Below are positions 25,279-34,569 of a DNA stretch of 64,000 nt, piece by piece. How positions within the stretch are numbered: position 1 is the first letter of the stretch; each line of letters starts with the position of its first letter. Source of the stretch: an uncultured Paracoccaceae bacterium. GTDB taxonomy: Bacteria > Pseudomonadota > Alphaproteobacteria > Rhodobacterales > Rhodobacteraceae. Where the stretch lies: contig CAKSTR010000001.1 in the NCBI GenBank assembly GCA_934500835.1, positions 124,001 to 188,000 of the forward strand, read 5' to 3'. The position numbers were made by a program, and so were the translations under genes. The notes beneath the pieces were generated by a model. It ran no database searches. It saw only the letters and a program-made list of their open reading frames with translations, and had not been told where the DNA came from.

Positions 25279-26085
25279 TCAGCCCCGCGTCTTGCGCACG
25301 ATGTCCATGAACTCCTGCGCGCGCTTGGGGTCCACCGCGTTCCAGGTATGGCCATCGACCTTCAGCGACGACCCGACCACACACCCGTCGGCAACCTTCA
25401 GCACATCGGCGACGGTGGCGTGCTTGACCCCGGTATTGGCCAGAACCGGCGTATCGGGCAGCGCCTTCTTCACCGATTCCAGATCGACCATCTTCGCCGA
25501 CTCCCCGGTGATCGCGCCCGAGACCAGCACCGCATCCGGGATCGACGAGAACACCGCCGACCGCGCCCGGTCCGCCAGCGGACGGCTGTCCATCGACGCC
25601 GCGAATTCGGCCGAGACGTTGTTGAGGATCACCAGATCCCTGCGGTCCAGCTGGCGTGCCCGTCGCATCGCGCGGCCCGCGTTCGGCGTCCATGGCCCCA
25701 TGTCAGAGGCATAGGTGCCGGTAAAGATCTCGCGCACGAAAGCGGCCCCGGTTGCCGCAGCCAGCGCCACCGTGCTGTCGGGGTCCCACAGCACGTTGAC
25801 GCCGAAAGGCTTCTGGATCTTCTCGCGCAGGCGGCCGATGACGTAAGCCATGGCCGAGGTGGTGGCGATGTCGACCTTCAGCTCATAGGGGCGGTCGTTC
25901 TCGTTGCCGAACATCACCGCATCGATGCCGGCGGCCTGCAGCGCCTCAAGATCCCGCAGCGCCCCTTGATAGATGCCTTCGACCCCGGCATCGGCATCAT
26001 AAAGCGGCGTGCCGGGCATCGGGTTCAGGTGGACCATCGCGATCACGGGCTTGATCCCGGGGAACAGCGTGGCAAATCTGGTCAT
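25279..26085 (-). CDS. BtpA/SgcQ family TIM-barrel protein (second copy)
   Basis: This encodes 268 residues, the last gene of the leftward sugar-transport operon. Signatures are KPVIAMVHLNPMPGTPLYD, DLEALQAAGIDAVMFGNENDRPY, KPFGVNVLWDPDSTVALAAATGAAFVREIFTGTYASDMGPW and VLANTGVKHATVADVLKVADGCVVGSSLKVDG. It is diverged from the copy at 11672-12418 and closer to typical SgcQ. Both copies sit in transport operons near a sugar kinase, which supports a role in sugar or polyol phosphate metabolism. The reaction is unknown. Confidence 0.9.
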   Translation of the reverse strand: MTRFATLFPGIKPVIAMVHLNPMPGTPLYDADAGVEGIYQGALRDLEALQAAGIDAVMFGNENDRPYELKVDIATTSAMAYVIGRLREKIQKPFGVNVLWDPDSTVALAAATGAAFVREIFTGTYASDMGPWTPNAGRAMRRARQLDRRDLVILNNVSAEFAASMDSRPLADRARSAVFSSIPDAVLVSGAITGESAKMVDLESVKKALPDTPVLANTGVKHATVADVLKVADGCVVGSSLKVDGHTWNAVDPKRAQEFMDIVRKTRG

Positions 26086-26157
26086 GTGGTACTCCTTTGC
26101 TCCGCCGGCCTTGCACGGCGATCTGGCGGGATTGGTTACAGGGTTGGGGAAAGGGTG

Positions 26158-27033
26158 TCAGGCCTTGTGGCGTTCAAGCAGCCAGAAAAAGACCACCGTG
26201 ATCGCCAGAATGATCAGGAGCAAAAGGAAGGCGGCGGCACTGCCTTCGTTCACCTGAAGGCCCTGAAAGGCGCGCTTGTAGGCAAAGAACGACAAAAGCT
26301 CGGTCGAGACGCCGGGGCCGCCCTTGGTCAGCACATAGATCAGGTCATAGGTGCGGAATTCGTTGATCAGCTGGATCACGATGGCAATGGCCGCGACGGG
26401 GCGCAACAGCGGCAGGGTGATATACCAGAACTGCTGGACCGGCCCTGCCCCGTCGACTTCGGCCGCCTCATAAGGCTCCCGCGGGAGAGAGGCGAGACCG
26501 GCCGAAAGCAGAAGCACGACGAAAGAGGTCTGCTGCCAGATGTCGATCGAGATCAGGGTCGACAGTGCGATGGAACTGTCGCCCAGCCAGTCCACCATCG
26601 GCAGGCCCATCCCGGCAAGCGTCTGGTTGATGATCCCCAGATTGGGCTGCAGGAGCATCCGCCAGATCAGCGCGACCGCCACCGGCGACATCGCCATCGG
26701 CAGGGTCAGGATCGCGAAATAGGTCCCGCGCATGGCAATGACTTGCCGCAGCATCAGCGCGATGCCAAGGCCGATCACGAATTCGCCGATCACCGCCGCC
26801 ACGGAATAGCGCAAGGTCAGCCACAGCGAATGCCAGAACAGCGGTTCGGACATGATGGTGGCGAAGTTCGACAGCCCTGCAAAGTTCAGGTCGGGCCGGA
26901 TCAGCGTCATCGTGGAAACCGAGATCGCCAGCGCATAGCAAAGCGGCAGCCCCATCACCAGCGCAAGCATGGCAAGGCCCGGGGCGGCAAAGCCCCAGCC
27001 GGCACGAATCCTGTTTCTTGCGATCACGCTCAT
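26158..27033 (-). CDS. Sugar ABC transporter permease (MalF/UgpA type)
   Basis: This encodes 291 residues with GGAAGGAG upstream of the ATG. Six membrane segments are visible, from FAAPGLAMLALVMGLPLCYALAISV to AAAFLLLLIILAITVVFFWLL. The EAA loop is YEAAEVDGAGPVQQFWYITLPLLRPV, and the sequence includes the family's FRTYDLIYVLTKGGPGVSTELLSFFAYK. It pairs with the second permease at 28411-29211 to form the heterodimeric channel of the leftward transporter. Confidence 0.95.
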   Translation of the reverse strand: MSVIARNRIRAGWGFAAPGLAMLALVMGLPLCYALAISVSTMTLIRPDLNFAGLSNFATIMSEPLFWHSLWLTLRYSVAAVIGEFVIGLGIALMLRQVIAMRGTYFAILTLPMAMSPVAVALIWRMLLQPNLGIINQTLAGMGLPMVDWLGDSSIALSTLISIDIWQQTSFVVLLLSAGLASLPREPYEAAEVDGAGPVQQFWYITLPLLRPVAAIAIVIQLINEFRTYDLIYVLTKGGPGVSTELLSFFAYKRAFQGLQVNEGSAAAFLLLLIILAITVVFFWLLERHKA

Positions 27034-27062
27034 CGAGCGCTCCTTCCAGGGGATGACGGGGT

Positions 27063-27088
27063 GCCCCGGGCCGCAACCGGCCCGGGGC
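27063..27088 (-). other. Strong hairpin between binding-protein and permease genes
   Basis: GCCCCGGGCCG (27063-27073) pairs perfectly with CGGCCCGGGGC (27078-27088) around CAAC: 11 base pairs, nine bases after the binding-protein gene. With no T-run it is better read as an mRNA-stabilising or attenuating hairpin than a full terminator. Confidence 0.7.
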
Positions 27089-27096
27089 GCACGGGG

Positions 27097-28368
27097 TTAT
27101 TTGGCAAGCAGCTCCTCAAGGCCCTTGGCGGCGGCCTCGAGTGCGGTCTCGATGGTCACATCACCGCTGGCGGCCAGCGAAAGCTGGGTGCCAAGGACAT
27201 CCTCGTATTGCGGCGAATAGGTGAAGATCGGAAAGCTTTTGCCGGCCGCCACGATCTCGCCCGCCTTGGCGTAGAACGGGTATTTCGCCAGCACCGCAGC
27301 ATCCTCGAACACATCCGAGCGGACGGGCGCATGGCCTTCCAGCGCGCGTTTCACCGAGATGTCCTTGGACTGCACCCAGGTGATGAAGGTCCAGGCCGCG
27401 TCTTTCTGGTCATCGGGGATGTTCTTGGGAATGCCCCAGCCCCAGCCGCCGCTTTCGCCATGACCACCGGGCATCACCGAAATCGCCACCTTGCCCGCGA
27501 CATTCGGGCAGGCCTCGGCATTGTCCAATTGCGGCAGCATCCACCAATAGGTGACCATCGAGAAGCTTTCGCCCGCGCACATCAGCCGCAGCGTGTCGTC
27601 CAGCGTGGCCGAAAGCGCGCCGGTCTGCGCGGCGTTCTGGATCATGTCGGTGTAGAAGCCCAAGGCCTGCTTGCCCTGATCCGAGTTCAGCACGACCGCG
27701 CCGTCAGCGCCCAGATAGTCGCCGCCCGCCGCAAAGAGGTAGTTCGAAAACTCCATCGAGTTGGGGTCGCCGCGCTGGCCCTGCATCGCCGCCCCGTTCA
27801 CGCCGCCCTCGGCCTTCATGAACTTGGCGATGGCAACGTAATCCTCAAGCGTTTCGGGGGCGGCCAGCGCCTTGCCGGTTGCCGCCTCATACTTCGCGGC
27901 CAGGTCCGCGTTTTCCAGAAGGTCGGTGCGATAGACCAGCCCCATCGAGTAGTTGTACATCGGCAGGATCGGCATCGCCGCATCGGTGCGGCCCAGAAGG
28001 TCCAGCATCGCCGGGATGAAGGGCGCCATGTCGAAGCCGGTCTTTTCGACATAGGGGTTCAGGTCTTCCAGCCAGCCGCCGGCCGGAAACTCGCCCGCCC
28101 AGAGGAAATCGACGGTCAGAAGGTTGTAGTAGCTTTCGCCGCCGACCAGCTGCGCCACCAGCTTGTCATGCATGTCGCCGTAGCCGACCTTCTCGAACTC
28201 GACCTTGATGCCGGTCTCGGCCTCGAACTCGGGCAGAAGTGCTTCGATGATCCTGGTCTCGGGCACGTCTTCCATCAGGGCGCGCAGGACCACGCCATCG
28301 GCAAGGGCCGTGCTGGCCCAGAAAGAGGCAGCAAGGCCGCCCGCGACAAGGAATGCTTTGTTTTTCAT
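27097..28368 (-). CDS. Sugar ABC transporter periplasmic binding protein (family 1)
   Basis: This encodes 423 residues with a signal peptide ending ASTALA-DG. The family 1 (MalE/UgpB-like) fold starts with VVLRALMEDVPETRIIEALLPEFEAETGIKVEFEKVGY. YYNLLTVDFLWAGEFPAGGWLEDLNPYV and MQGQRGDPNSMEFSNYLFAAGGDYL align with equivalent blocks in the binding protein at 35449-36750, so the two transporters look like paralogues. Aromatic residues in WWMLPQL and GGWGWGIPKN are typical of sugar pockets. The substrate is probably a polyol or monosaccharide. Confidence 0.94.
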   Translation of the reverse strand: MKNKAFLVAGGLAASFWASTALADGVVLRALMEDVPETRIIEALLPEFEAETGIKVEFEKVGYGDMHDKLVAQLVGGESYYNLLTVDFLWAGEFPAGGWLEDLNPYVEKTGFDMAPFIPAMLDLLGRTDAAMPILPMYNYSMGLVYRTDLLENADLAAKYEAATGKALAAPETLEDYVAIAKFMKAEGGVNGAAMQGQRGDPNSMEFSNYLFAAGGDYLGADGAVVLNSDQGKQALGFYTDMIQNAAQTGALSATLDDTLRLMCAGESFSMVTYWWMLPQLDNAEACPNVAGKVAISVMPGGHGESGGWGWGIPKNIPDDQKDAAWTFITWVQSKDISVKRALEGHAPVRSDVFEDAAVLAKYPFYAKAGEIVAAGKSFPIFTYSPQYEDVLGTQLSLAASGDVTIETALEAAAKGLEELLAK

Positions 28369-28410
28369 CGGATATTCCTCTCTGTTTTCGGGTATTCTTC
28401 TTCAACGGAC

Positions 28411-29207
28411 TTATTTGACAGAGCCGAAGGACAGGCCCTGCACGAGGTATTTCTGGATGAACCGCACCGCGATCAGCAGCGGCAGGATGGCAAGCGAGAC
28501 CCCGGCCGAGACCTGGCTGATCTGCACCCCGTTCGAGGTCTGCAAGGCCGCCAGCGCCACCGGCACAGTGGCGGTTTTCGACCCGCCAAGGATCAGCGCG
28601 AACAGGAATTCGTTCCACGACAGGATGAAGCCCAGCACCGCCGCCGCCATGATCCCCGGCGCGGCAACCGGCAGCACGATGCGCCAGAACGCCCCCCACC
28701 GCGTTGCGCCGTCGGTCATGGCGGCCCCTTCCAGATCCTCGGGGATCGACTCGAAGAAGCCCATCAGGATCCAGGTCAGGAACGGCAGGTTGATCGCGGA
28801 ATAGACCAGCACCAGCCCGGTCAGCGAATTGGTCAGCCCGGTCACGCGGTAAAGCATGAAGACCGGCAGGGCCAGCGCCACGGGCGGCAGCATCTGGCTG
28901 GCAAGGGTGGCGAAACGGGCAAGCCGCCCGCCGGTGCGGAACCGCGCGAAGGCATAGCCTGTCATCGCGGCAAGCGGCATCGACAGCACCACCGACAGCA
29001 CGGCCACGATCAGCGAATTCAGATAGTTGCGTCCGAAATTCTTGTCACCGAACAGCGCCTGATAGTTCTCCAGCGTGAGGGCGGGGAAGATTTCGGTCGA
29101 ATAGGAGTCGTGCTCGGGCACCAGCGAGGTGCGGAACACCCAAAGGATCGGCAGCAGCACGATCAGGCAGGCAAGGATCAGGCCCAGATGCGACAGGATG
29201 CGCCGGA

Positions 29208-29211
<4 letters not shown>
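28411..29211 (-). CDS. Sugar ABC transporter permease (MalG/UgpE type)
   Basis: This encodes 266 residues and six membrane segments, beginning LGLILACLIVLLPILWVFRTSLVPEHD. The sequence NYLNSLIVAVLSVVLSMPLAAMTGYAFARF is typical of MalG-type permeases. The EAA loop is LEGAAMTDGATRWGAFWRIVLPVAAPGIMAA, followed by SWNEFLFALILGG. It overlaps the ATPase gene by four bases and precedes the binding-protein gene, giving the order ATPase, permease, binding protein, permease. Confidence 0.95.
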
Positions 29212-30317
<1,106 letters not shown>

Positions 30318-30358
30318 TGGGGCCTCATGGACGATGGCGGATGCGGGAAGCGGTGATT

Positions 30359-30376
30359 TCAAACAAAATCGAACAT
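30359..30376 (-). promoter_or_regulatory. DeoR-type operator upstream of the ABC transport genes
   Basis: On the minus strand the sequence reads ATGTTCGA-TT-TTGTTTGA, two eight-base half-sites with a ten-base period. It matches ATGTTTGA-AT-ATGTTTGA found in front of the SDR and deoR-type genes at 31237-31254. It lies in the 61-base gap between the SDR and ATPase genes, so the transport genes may have a separate regulated promoter. Confidence 0.55.
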
Positions 30377-30378
30377 TC

Positions 30379-31179
30379 TCAGGTGGTATAGACCCCGCCG
30401 GTGACGTTGATCGCCTGCCCGGTCATGAAGCGCGCCGCGTCCGAGCAGAGGAAGACCACCACACCGGCCACATCTTCGGGCGTTTCAATCCGGCCCAGCG
30501 GGGTCTGGCGGATATAGTCCTGACGCACCTCATCGGGGGTCATGCCGCGCAGCTCGGCCTCCCAAAGGATCTCGCGCTCCTGCATCGAGGTGCGCACGAA
30601 GCCGGGGCAGACGGCGTTGACGCGGATTCCCTTCGGTGCCAACTCACGCGCCAGCCCTTGGGTCCAGCCGACCACGGCGAATTTCGAGGCCGAATAATGC
30701 GCCAGCAGCGGCGCCCCGATCTTGGCGGCAAGCGACGCGGTGTTGACGATTACACCCTTGCTTTCCTTCAGGAAATGCCGCGTGGCAATCTGGTTTGTCA
30801 GGAAGACGCCGCGCGCGTTCACATCCATGTTGAAATCCCAGTCGTCATCGGTCAGCTCAGTCGCCGCCCGCATGGTCGAGACGCCGGCATTCGCGATGCA
30901 GATCTCGATCCCGCCGGCCAGCGCCAGCGCCCGGTCGAAGGCGGCCTGCACCGAATCGCGCGCGCGCACGTCGATCTGCACCGCGTGGTGCCCAGACCCC
31001 AGCGAGGCTGCCGCACCTTCGGCCGCCGACAGGTTCAGGTCGGCGATCACCACGGAAACTCCCTGCGCCGCCAAGGCTCTTGCAATGGCAAAGCCGATGC
31101 CGGCAGCCCCCCCGGTGACAAAGGCCCGCTTGCCGCTCAGGCCCGGGTGTTGCTGTTCGGCCAGCTGATCTGCGTGCAT
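30379..31179 (-). CDS. Short-chain dehydrogenase/reductase
   Basis: This encodes 266 residues from the ATG at 31179, with AAGGGGA upstream. The classical SDR features are intact: TGGAAGIG (residues 22-29) for NAD(P), ADLNLS after strand two (which favours NAD), IANAGV, the catalytic triad Ser149, Tyr162 and Lys166 in NTASLAAKIGAPLLAHYSASKFA, and PGFVRT. It probably oxidises a hydroxyl of the imported sugar or polyol to a ketone. It is the first gene of the leftward operon and is divergent from the DeoR regulator. Confidence 0.93.
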   Translation of the reverse strand: MHADQLAEQQHPGLSGKRAFVTGGAAGIGFAIARALAAQGVSVVIADLNLSAAEGAAASLGSGHHAVQIDVRARDSVQAAFDRALALAGGIEICIANAGVSTMRAATELTDDDWDFNMDVNARGVFLTNQIATRHFLKESKGVIVNTASLAAKIGAPLLAHYSASKFAVVGWTQGLARELAPKGIRVNAVCPGFVRTSMQEREILWEAELRGMTPDEVRQDYIRQTPLGRIETPEDVAGVVVFLCSDAARFMTGQAINVTGGVYTT

Positions 31180-31204
31180 TTGGATTCCCCTTCGTTGGGG
31201 GAAA

Positions 31205-31289
31205 TCAAACAAAACTGCTGGCAAAGCGCAAGAATAATGTTTGAATATGTTTGATCTACGCGCAATACATGTTCCGATTTGATCGAACA
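31205..31289 (+). promoter_or_regulatory. Divergent control region with DeoR/GlpR-type repeats
   Basis: The region contains the half-site TCAAACAA (31205-31212), the direct repeat ATGTTTGA-AT-ATGTTTGA (31237-31254, ten-base period) and a GlpR-like element ATGTTC...GATCGAACA (31269-31289). Direct repeats spaced one helical turn apart are typical of DeoR-family operators. The region separates the SDR-led leftward operon from the regulator gene, so it probably controls both. Confidence 0.6.
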
Positions 31290-31403
31290 CGCATCACAAG
31301 ATCCGGCGGAAGGCGGCTGGAAGGAATGACCGGGAGTTTCCCGGCACGTTGTGATACTGGCCGGGGAAGAGACTTCCCTTTCCAGCAAAGGAACAGGCCA
31401 GAC

Positions 31404-32252
31404 ATGATCCAACCCGAACAGCTCATCGCCACAGAACCTCCGGCCTCTGCCCCCGCCGTCGGGACGAAGGCGCCCGCGCAGGCGCGCATGGCGCGCATTC
31501 TCGAGCGGCTGAACCAGGGCGGATCGGTCACCGTGACCGACATCGCGCGGGAATTCGGCGTGTCGGACATGACGGTGCGCCGCGATCTTGCCGAACTGGA
31601 GCGGGACGGGCTGCTGGAGCGCGTGCACGGCGGCGCGGTCGGGCTGAGCCGCGGGCCGCTGACCGTGATCGACGATGCCGAGCCGATCTTCGAGGCCCGC
31701 GCCCGCCAGAACGCCGAGCGCAAGGCAAGGATCGCCGCCGCCGCCGCGCGCCATGTCGCCGGACGCAGTGCGCTGGCCTTCGATCTGGGCACCACGGTTC
31801 TTGCCGCCGCCCGCGCCATTGTGGCGGTCGGGCCGGTCCCGCAGATGCGCGCCTTCACCAACGGCCTGCGCGTCGGGCAGGTCACTGCCCGCGCCGGGAT
31901 TCCGACCTATATGAGCGGCGGTCTGATCCGGGCCGAGGAGATGTCGCTGACCGGCAAGGAGGCCGTTGACGGCTTTTCGCGCTACTATTTCGACGTGGCC
32001 CTGCTGGGCGCCTCGGGGATGACAGCCGAGGGCGTCTTTGACTATTCGCCCGAGGAAGTGGCGGTCAAATCGGTCTTCCTCCAACGTTCGGCCGAAAGGG
32101 TGCTGCTGATGGACAGCACCAAGTTCCGCCGGGTCTCGACCGTGCTGATCGCCTCGCTTGCCGAAATCTCGACCCTGATCACCGATGCCGCCCCGCCGCC
32201 CGATCTGGCCTCCGTGCTGGCCGAGGCAGGGGTGCGGGTGATCCTTGCCTGA
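31404..32252 (+). CDS. DeoR/GlpR-family transcriptional regulator
   Basis: This encodes 282 residues from the ATG at 31404. The DeoR helix-turn-helix is complete (ARILERLNQGGSVTVTDIAREFGVSDMTVRRDLAELERDGLLERVHGGAV, about residues 34-83). The C-terminal sugar-phosphate-binding domain has AFDLGTTVLAAARAI, FTNGLRVGQV, LTGKEAVDGFSRYYFDVALLGASGMTAEGVFDYSPEEVAVKSVFLQRS and LLMDSTKFRR, all typical. Its effector is expected to be the phosphorylated product of the kinase encoded next to it. Confidence 0.94.
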   Translation: MIQPEQLIATEPPASAPAVGTKAPAQARMARILERLNQGGSVTVTDIAREFGVSDMTVRRDLAELERDGLLERVHGGAVGLSRGPLTVIDDAEPIFEARARQNAERKARIAAAAARHVAGRSALAFDLGTTVLAAARAIVAVGPVPQMRAFTNGLRVGQVTARAGIPTYMSGGLIRAEEMSLTGKEAVDGFSRYYFDVALLGASGMTAEGVFDYSPEEVAVKSVFLQRSAERVLLMDSTKFRRVSTVLIASLAEISTLITDAAPPPDLASVLAEAGVRVILA

Positions 32253-32283
32253 CCCTTCCCGACCCTTCGCAACGGACCCCTGA

Positions 32284-33768
32284 ATGACCGTCTTTCTTGG
32301 CCTCGACATCGGCACCACCTCGACCATCGGCATCCTGATCGACACCGGCGGCAGGGTGCTGGCGCTGGCCTCGCGCCCGGTGACGCTCTACGCCGAGCAT
32401 CCGGGCTGGGCCGAAGAGGACCCGGCGCAATGGTGGGACAACTGCTGCGCGCTGGTGCCGGAACTGTTGCGGACCGCGGGGATTTCTGCGGACCGGATCG
32501 CCGGGATCGGCGTGGCGGGCATGCTGCCGGCCGTGGTGCTTCTGGACCGGAACGGCGCTGTCCTGCGCCGGTCGATCCAGCAAAGCGATGGCCGCGCCGG
32601 TGCCGAGGTCGACGCGATGCGGCGCGAGATCGACGAGACCGCCTTTCTGCAGGCCGCCGGCTGCGGGGTGAACCAGCAGCTTGTCGGCGCCAAGATCCGC
32701 TGGCTGGCGCGGCATGAGCCAGAGGTTCTGGACCGGGCGAAAACCCTTTTCGGATCGTACGACTATATCAACTACCGGCTGGCCGGCGTGGCGGCGGTCG
32801 AGCAGAACTGGGCGCTGGAAGCCGGGATCGTCAATGTCGCCAGCGGACGGATCGACCCGGCGCAGGCCGCGCTGACCGGCATTCCGCCGCACCTTCTGCC
32901 GCCGCTGATCGGATCGTCGGCGCTTCTGGGCCATGTGACGGCCGAGGCCGCCGCAAGCACCGGCCTTGCCGCAGGCACGCCGGTGGTCGGCGGGGCGGCG
33001 GACATGATCGCCTCCTGCCTTGGGGCGGGAGTGGTGCAGGGCGGGGATGTCTTGCTGAAATTCGGCGGCGCGGTCGACATCCTGACCGCGACCGAACGGC
33101 TTTGCCCGGACCCGCGGCTGTTTCTTGACTACCACCTGATCCCCGGCCTCTGGCTGCCCAATGGCTGCATGTCCACCGGCGGTTCGGTGCTGAACTGGTT
33201 TGTCGAAACCTTTGCCGGCGGGATCACCCCGCTGGACGGGTCGCGCCACGCGGCCCTTGACGCGATGGCGGCGGAACGGCCCGCCGGGGCCATGGGGCTG
33301 ACCTTCCTGCCCTATCTTCTGGGCGAAAAGACACCGCTGCACGATCCTGCCGCCCGGGGGGCGCTGAACGGGCTGACCCTGTCGCATGATATGGGCCATA
33401 TCTGGCGCGCGGTGCTGGAATCCTATGCCTATGCGATCCGCCACCATATCGAGACCTTCAACGAGATCGGCCACCCGACCACACGCTTCATGGTCTCGGA
33501 CGGCGGGGCGAAATCCTCGGTCTGGATGGGGATCGTGGCGGATGTGCTGGGCAAGCCTCTGCAAAGGCTTGGCGGGCATCCGGGGTCCTGCCTTGGCGCG
33601 GCGTGGACGGCGGCCGTCGGCCTGGGTGCTGCGCAATGGGGGGGCATCACCGCCTTCACCAGCCGCGACCGGCTGTTCACGCCGGACCCGGCCAATCGCG
33701 CGGCCTATGACCGGGGCTATGCCGCCTTCCGCGATTTCTACCGCCGGATCGAAGGGGCGCAGTCGTGA
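32284..33768 (+). CDS. FGGY-family carbohydrate kinase (xylulokinase-like)
   Basis: This encodes 494 residues. FGGY kinases phosphorylate sugars or polyols with ATP. The N-terminal ATPase motif is GLDIGTTSTIGILID. Sugar-binding elements include HPGWAEEDPAQWWDN and GVAGMLPAVVLLDRNGAVLRRSIQQSDGRAGAEV, as in xylulokinases. The C-terminal nucleotide-binding block is VSDGGAKSSVWMGIVADVLGKPLQRL, followed by GHPGSCLGAAWTAAVGLG. It is 31 bases after the regulator and overlaps the HAD gene. The substrate may be a ketose made by one of the SDRs. Confidence 0.93.
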   Translation: MTVFLGLDIGTTSTIGILIDTGGRVLALASRPVTLYAEHPGWAEEDPAQWWDNCCALVPELLRTAGISADRIAGIGVAGMLPAVVLLDRNGAVLRRSIQQSDGRAGAEVDAMRREIDETAFLQAAGCGVNQQLVGAKIRWLARHEPEVLDRAKTLFGSYDYINYRLAGVAAVEQNWALEAGIVNVASGRIDPAQAALTGIPPHLLPPLIGSSALLGHVTAEAAASTGLAAGTPVVGGAADMIASCLGAGVVQGGDVLLKFGGAVDILTATERLCPDPRLFLDYHLIPGLWLPNGCMSTGGSVLNWFVETFAGGITPLDGSRHAALDAMAAERPAGAMGLTFLPYLLGEKTPLHDPAARGALNGLTLSHDMGHIWRAVLESYAYAIRHHIETFNEIGHPTTRFMVSDGGAKSSVWMGIVADVLGKPLQRLGGHPGSCLGAAWTAAVGLGAAQWGGITAFTSRDRLFTPDPANRAAYDRGYAAFRDFYRRIEGAQS

Positions 33769-34415
33769 CGGCCTTTCCGTGGAAGGCCGTCGCCTGGGAC
33801 ATTGACGGCACATTGGTCGACAGTGAACCCCTGCATCACCGGGCGCTGCTGGCCACCTGCGCGGCCCAGGGCCTTGACCTGTCGTCGCTGCCGCAAAGCA
33901 CCTTCGTCGGCCAGCACATGCGCGATGTCTGGAAGGCGCTGCGCAGCGATCTGCCGGCCGGCCTGACCGAGGCGGAGTTTCACCGCCAGATCAACGGGCA
34001 TTACACGGCCGGCGCGCATGGCCTGACCGAGATTGCCGGCGCCGTGCGGGCGGTGCGGGCACTGCACACCCTTGGCGTGGCGCAGGTCTGCGCTTCGAAC
34101 TCTGATCGGGCGGTGGTGGATACCAATCTGGCCGCGCTGAAGATCGGCACGCTCATGCGTGGAACCGTCTCGCTGGACGATGTGCACGAGGGCAAGCCCG
34201 CGCCCGAGCCCTATCTGAAGGCCGCCGCCCTGGCCGGCTTTGCCCCGTCCGAGATCCTTGCCGTCGAGGACAGCCTGACCGGCGCCCGCTCTGCCCAGGC
34301 TGCGGGAATGCGCGTGGCCCTGCTGCTGCCTGCCGGCACCCCGGCCCCTGAAGGCCCGGTGCGGCCCGACTACCGGATCACCGCGCTGGATCAACTGCCC
34401 GGCCTTCAACGCTGA
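33765..34415 (+). CDS. HAD-superfamily phosphatase/phosphomutase-like protein
   Basis: This encodes 216 residues starting at a GTG that overlaps the kinase stop (GTGA). All HAD motifs are present: motif I DIDGTLVDSEPLHH, motif II CASNSD, motif III Lys in EGKPAPEPYLKAA and motif IV AVEDSLTGARSAQAAGM. The helical cap is of the beta-phosphoglucomutase/glycolate phosphatase group (subfamily IA). It probably dephosphorylates or rearranges a sugar phosphate made by the FGGY kinase. A hairpin-like CGGCCC...GGGCCG follows at 34422-34440. Confidence 0.92.
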   Translation: MTAFPWKAVAWDIDGTLVDSEPLHHRALLATCAAQGLDLSSLPQSTFVGQHMRDVWKALRSDLPAGLTEAEFHRQINGHYTAGAHGLTEIAGAVRAVRALHTLGVAQVCASNSDRAVVDTNLAALKIGTLMRGTVSLDDVHEGKPAPEPYLKAAALAGFAPSEILAVEDSLTGARSAQAAGMRVALLLPAGTPAPEGPVRPDYRITALDQLPGLQR

Positions 34416-34506
34416 GACCATCGGCCCCCCTGACGGGCCGGTGCCGCATTTTCGGGCCGCTGGTCGCCCCGCCTGCAGATCCCTGCCCCGGCCTTGCGAA
34501 TACCAG

Positions 34507-34554
34507 TTGACAACGGCGCTGCTGATTCCGCAATCTTGTTATGCGTTATAACAA
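34507..34554 (+). promoter_or_regulatory. Putative promoter and palindromic operator of the dehydratase/transport operon
   Basis: TTGACA (34507-34512) is a perfect -35 hexamer, followed by the perfect inverted repeat TTGTTAT-N5-ATAACAA (34536-34554). The -10 box is uncertain: CAATCT at 34531 is poor, and TATAAC in the right arm is too far from TTGACA. The palindrome ends 15 bases before the first gene. It differs from the DeoR-type repeats at 31.2 kb, so the GntR regulator at the operon end may be the ligand. Confidence 0.55.
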
Positions 34555-34569
34555 ATTACAGACGTCGAA

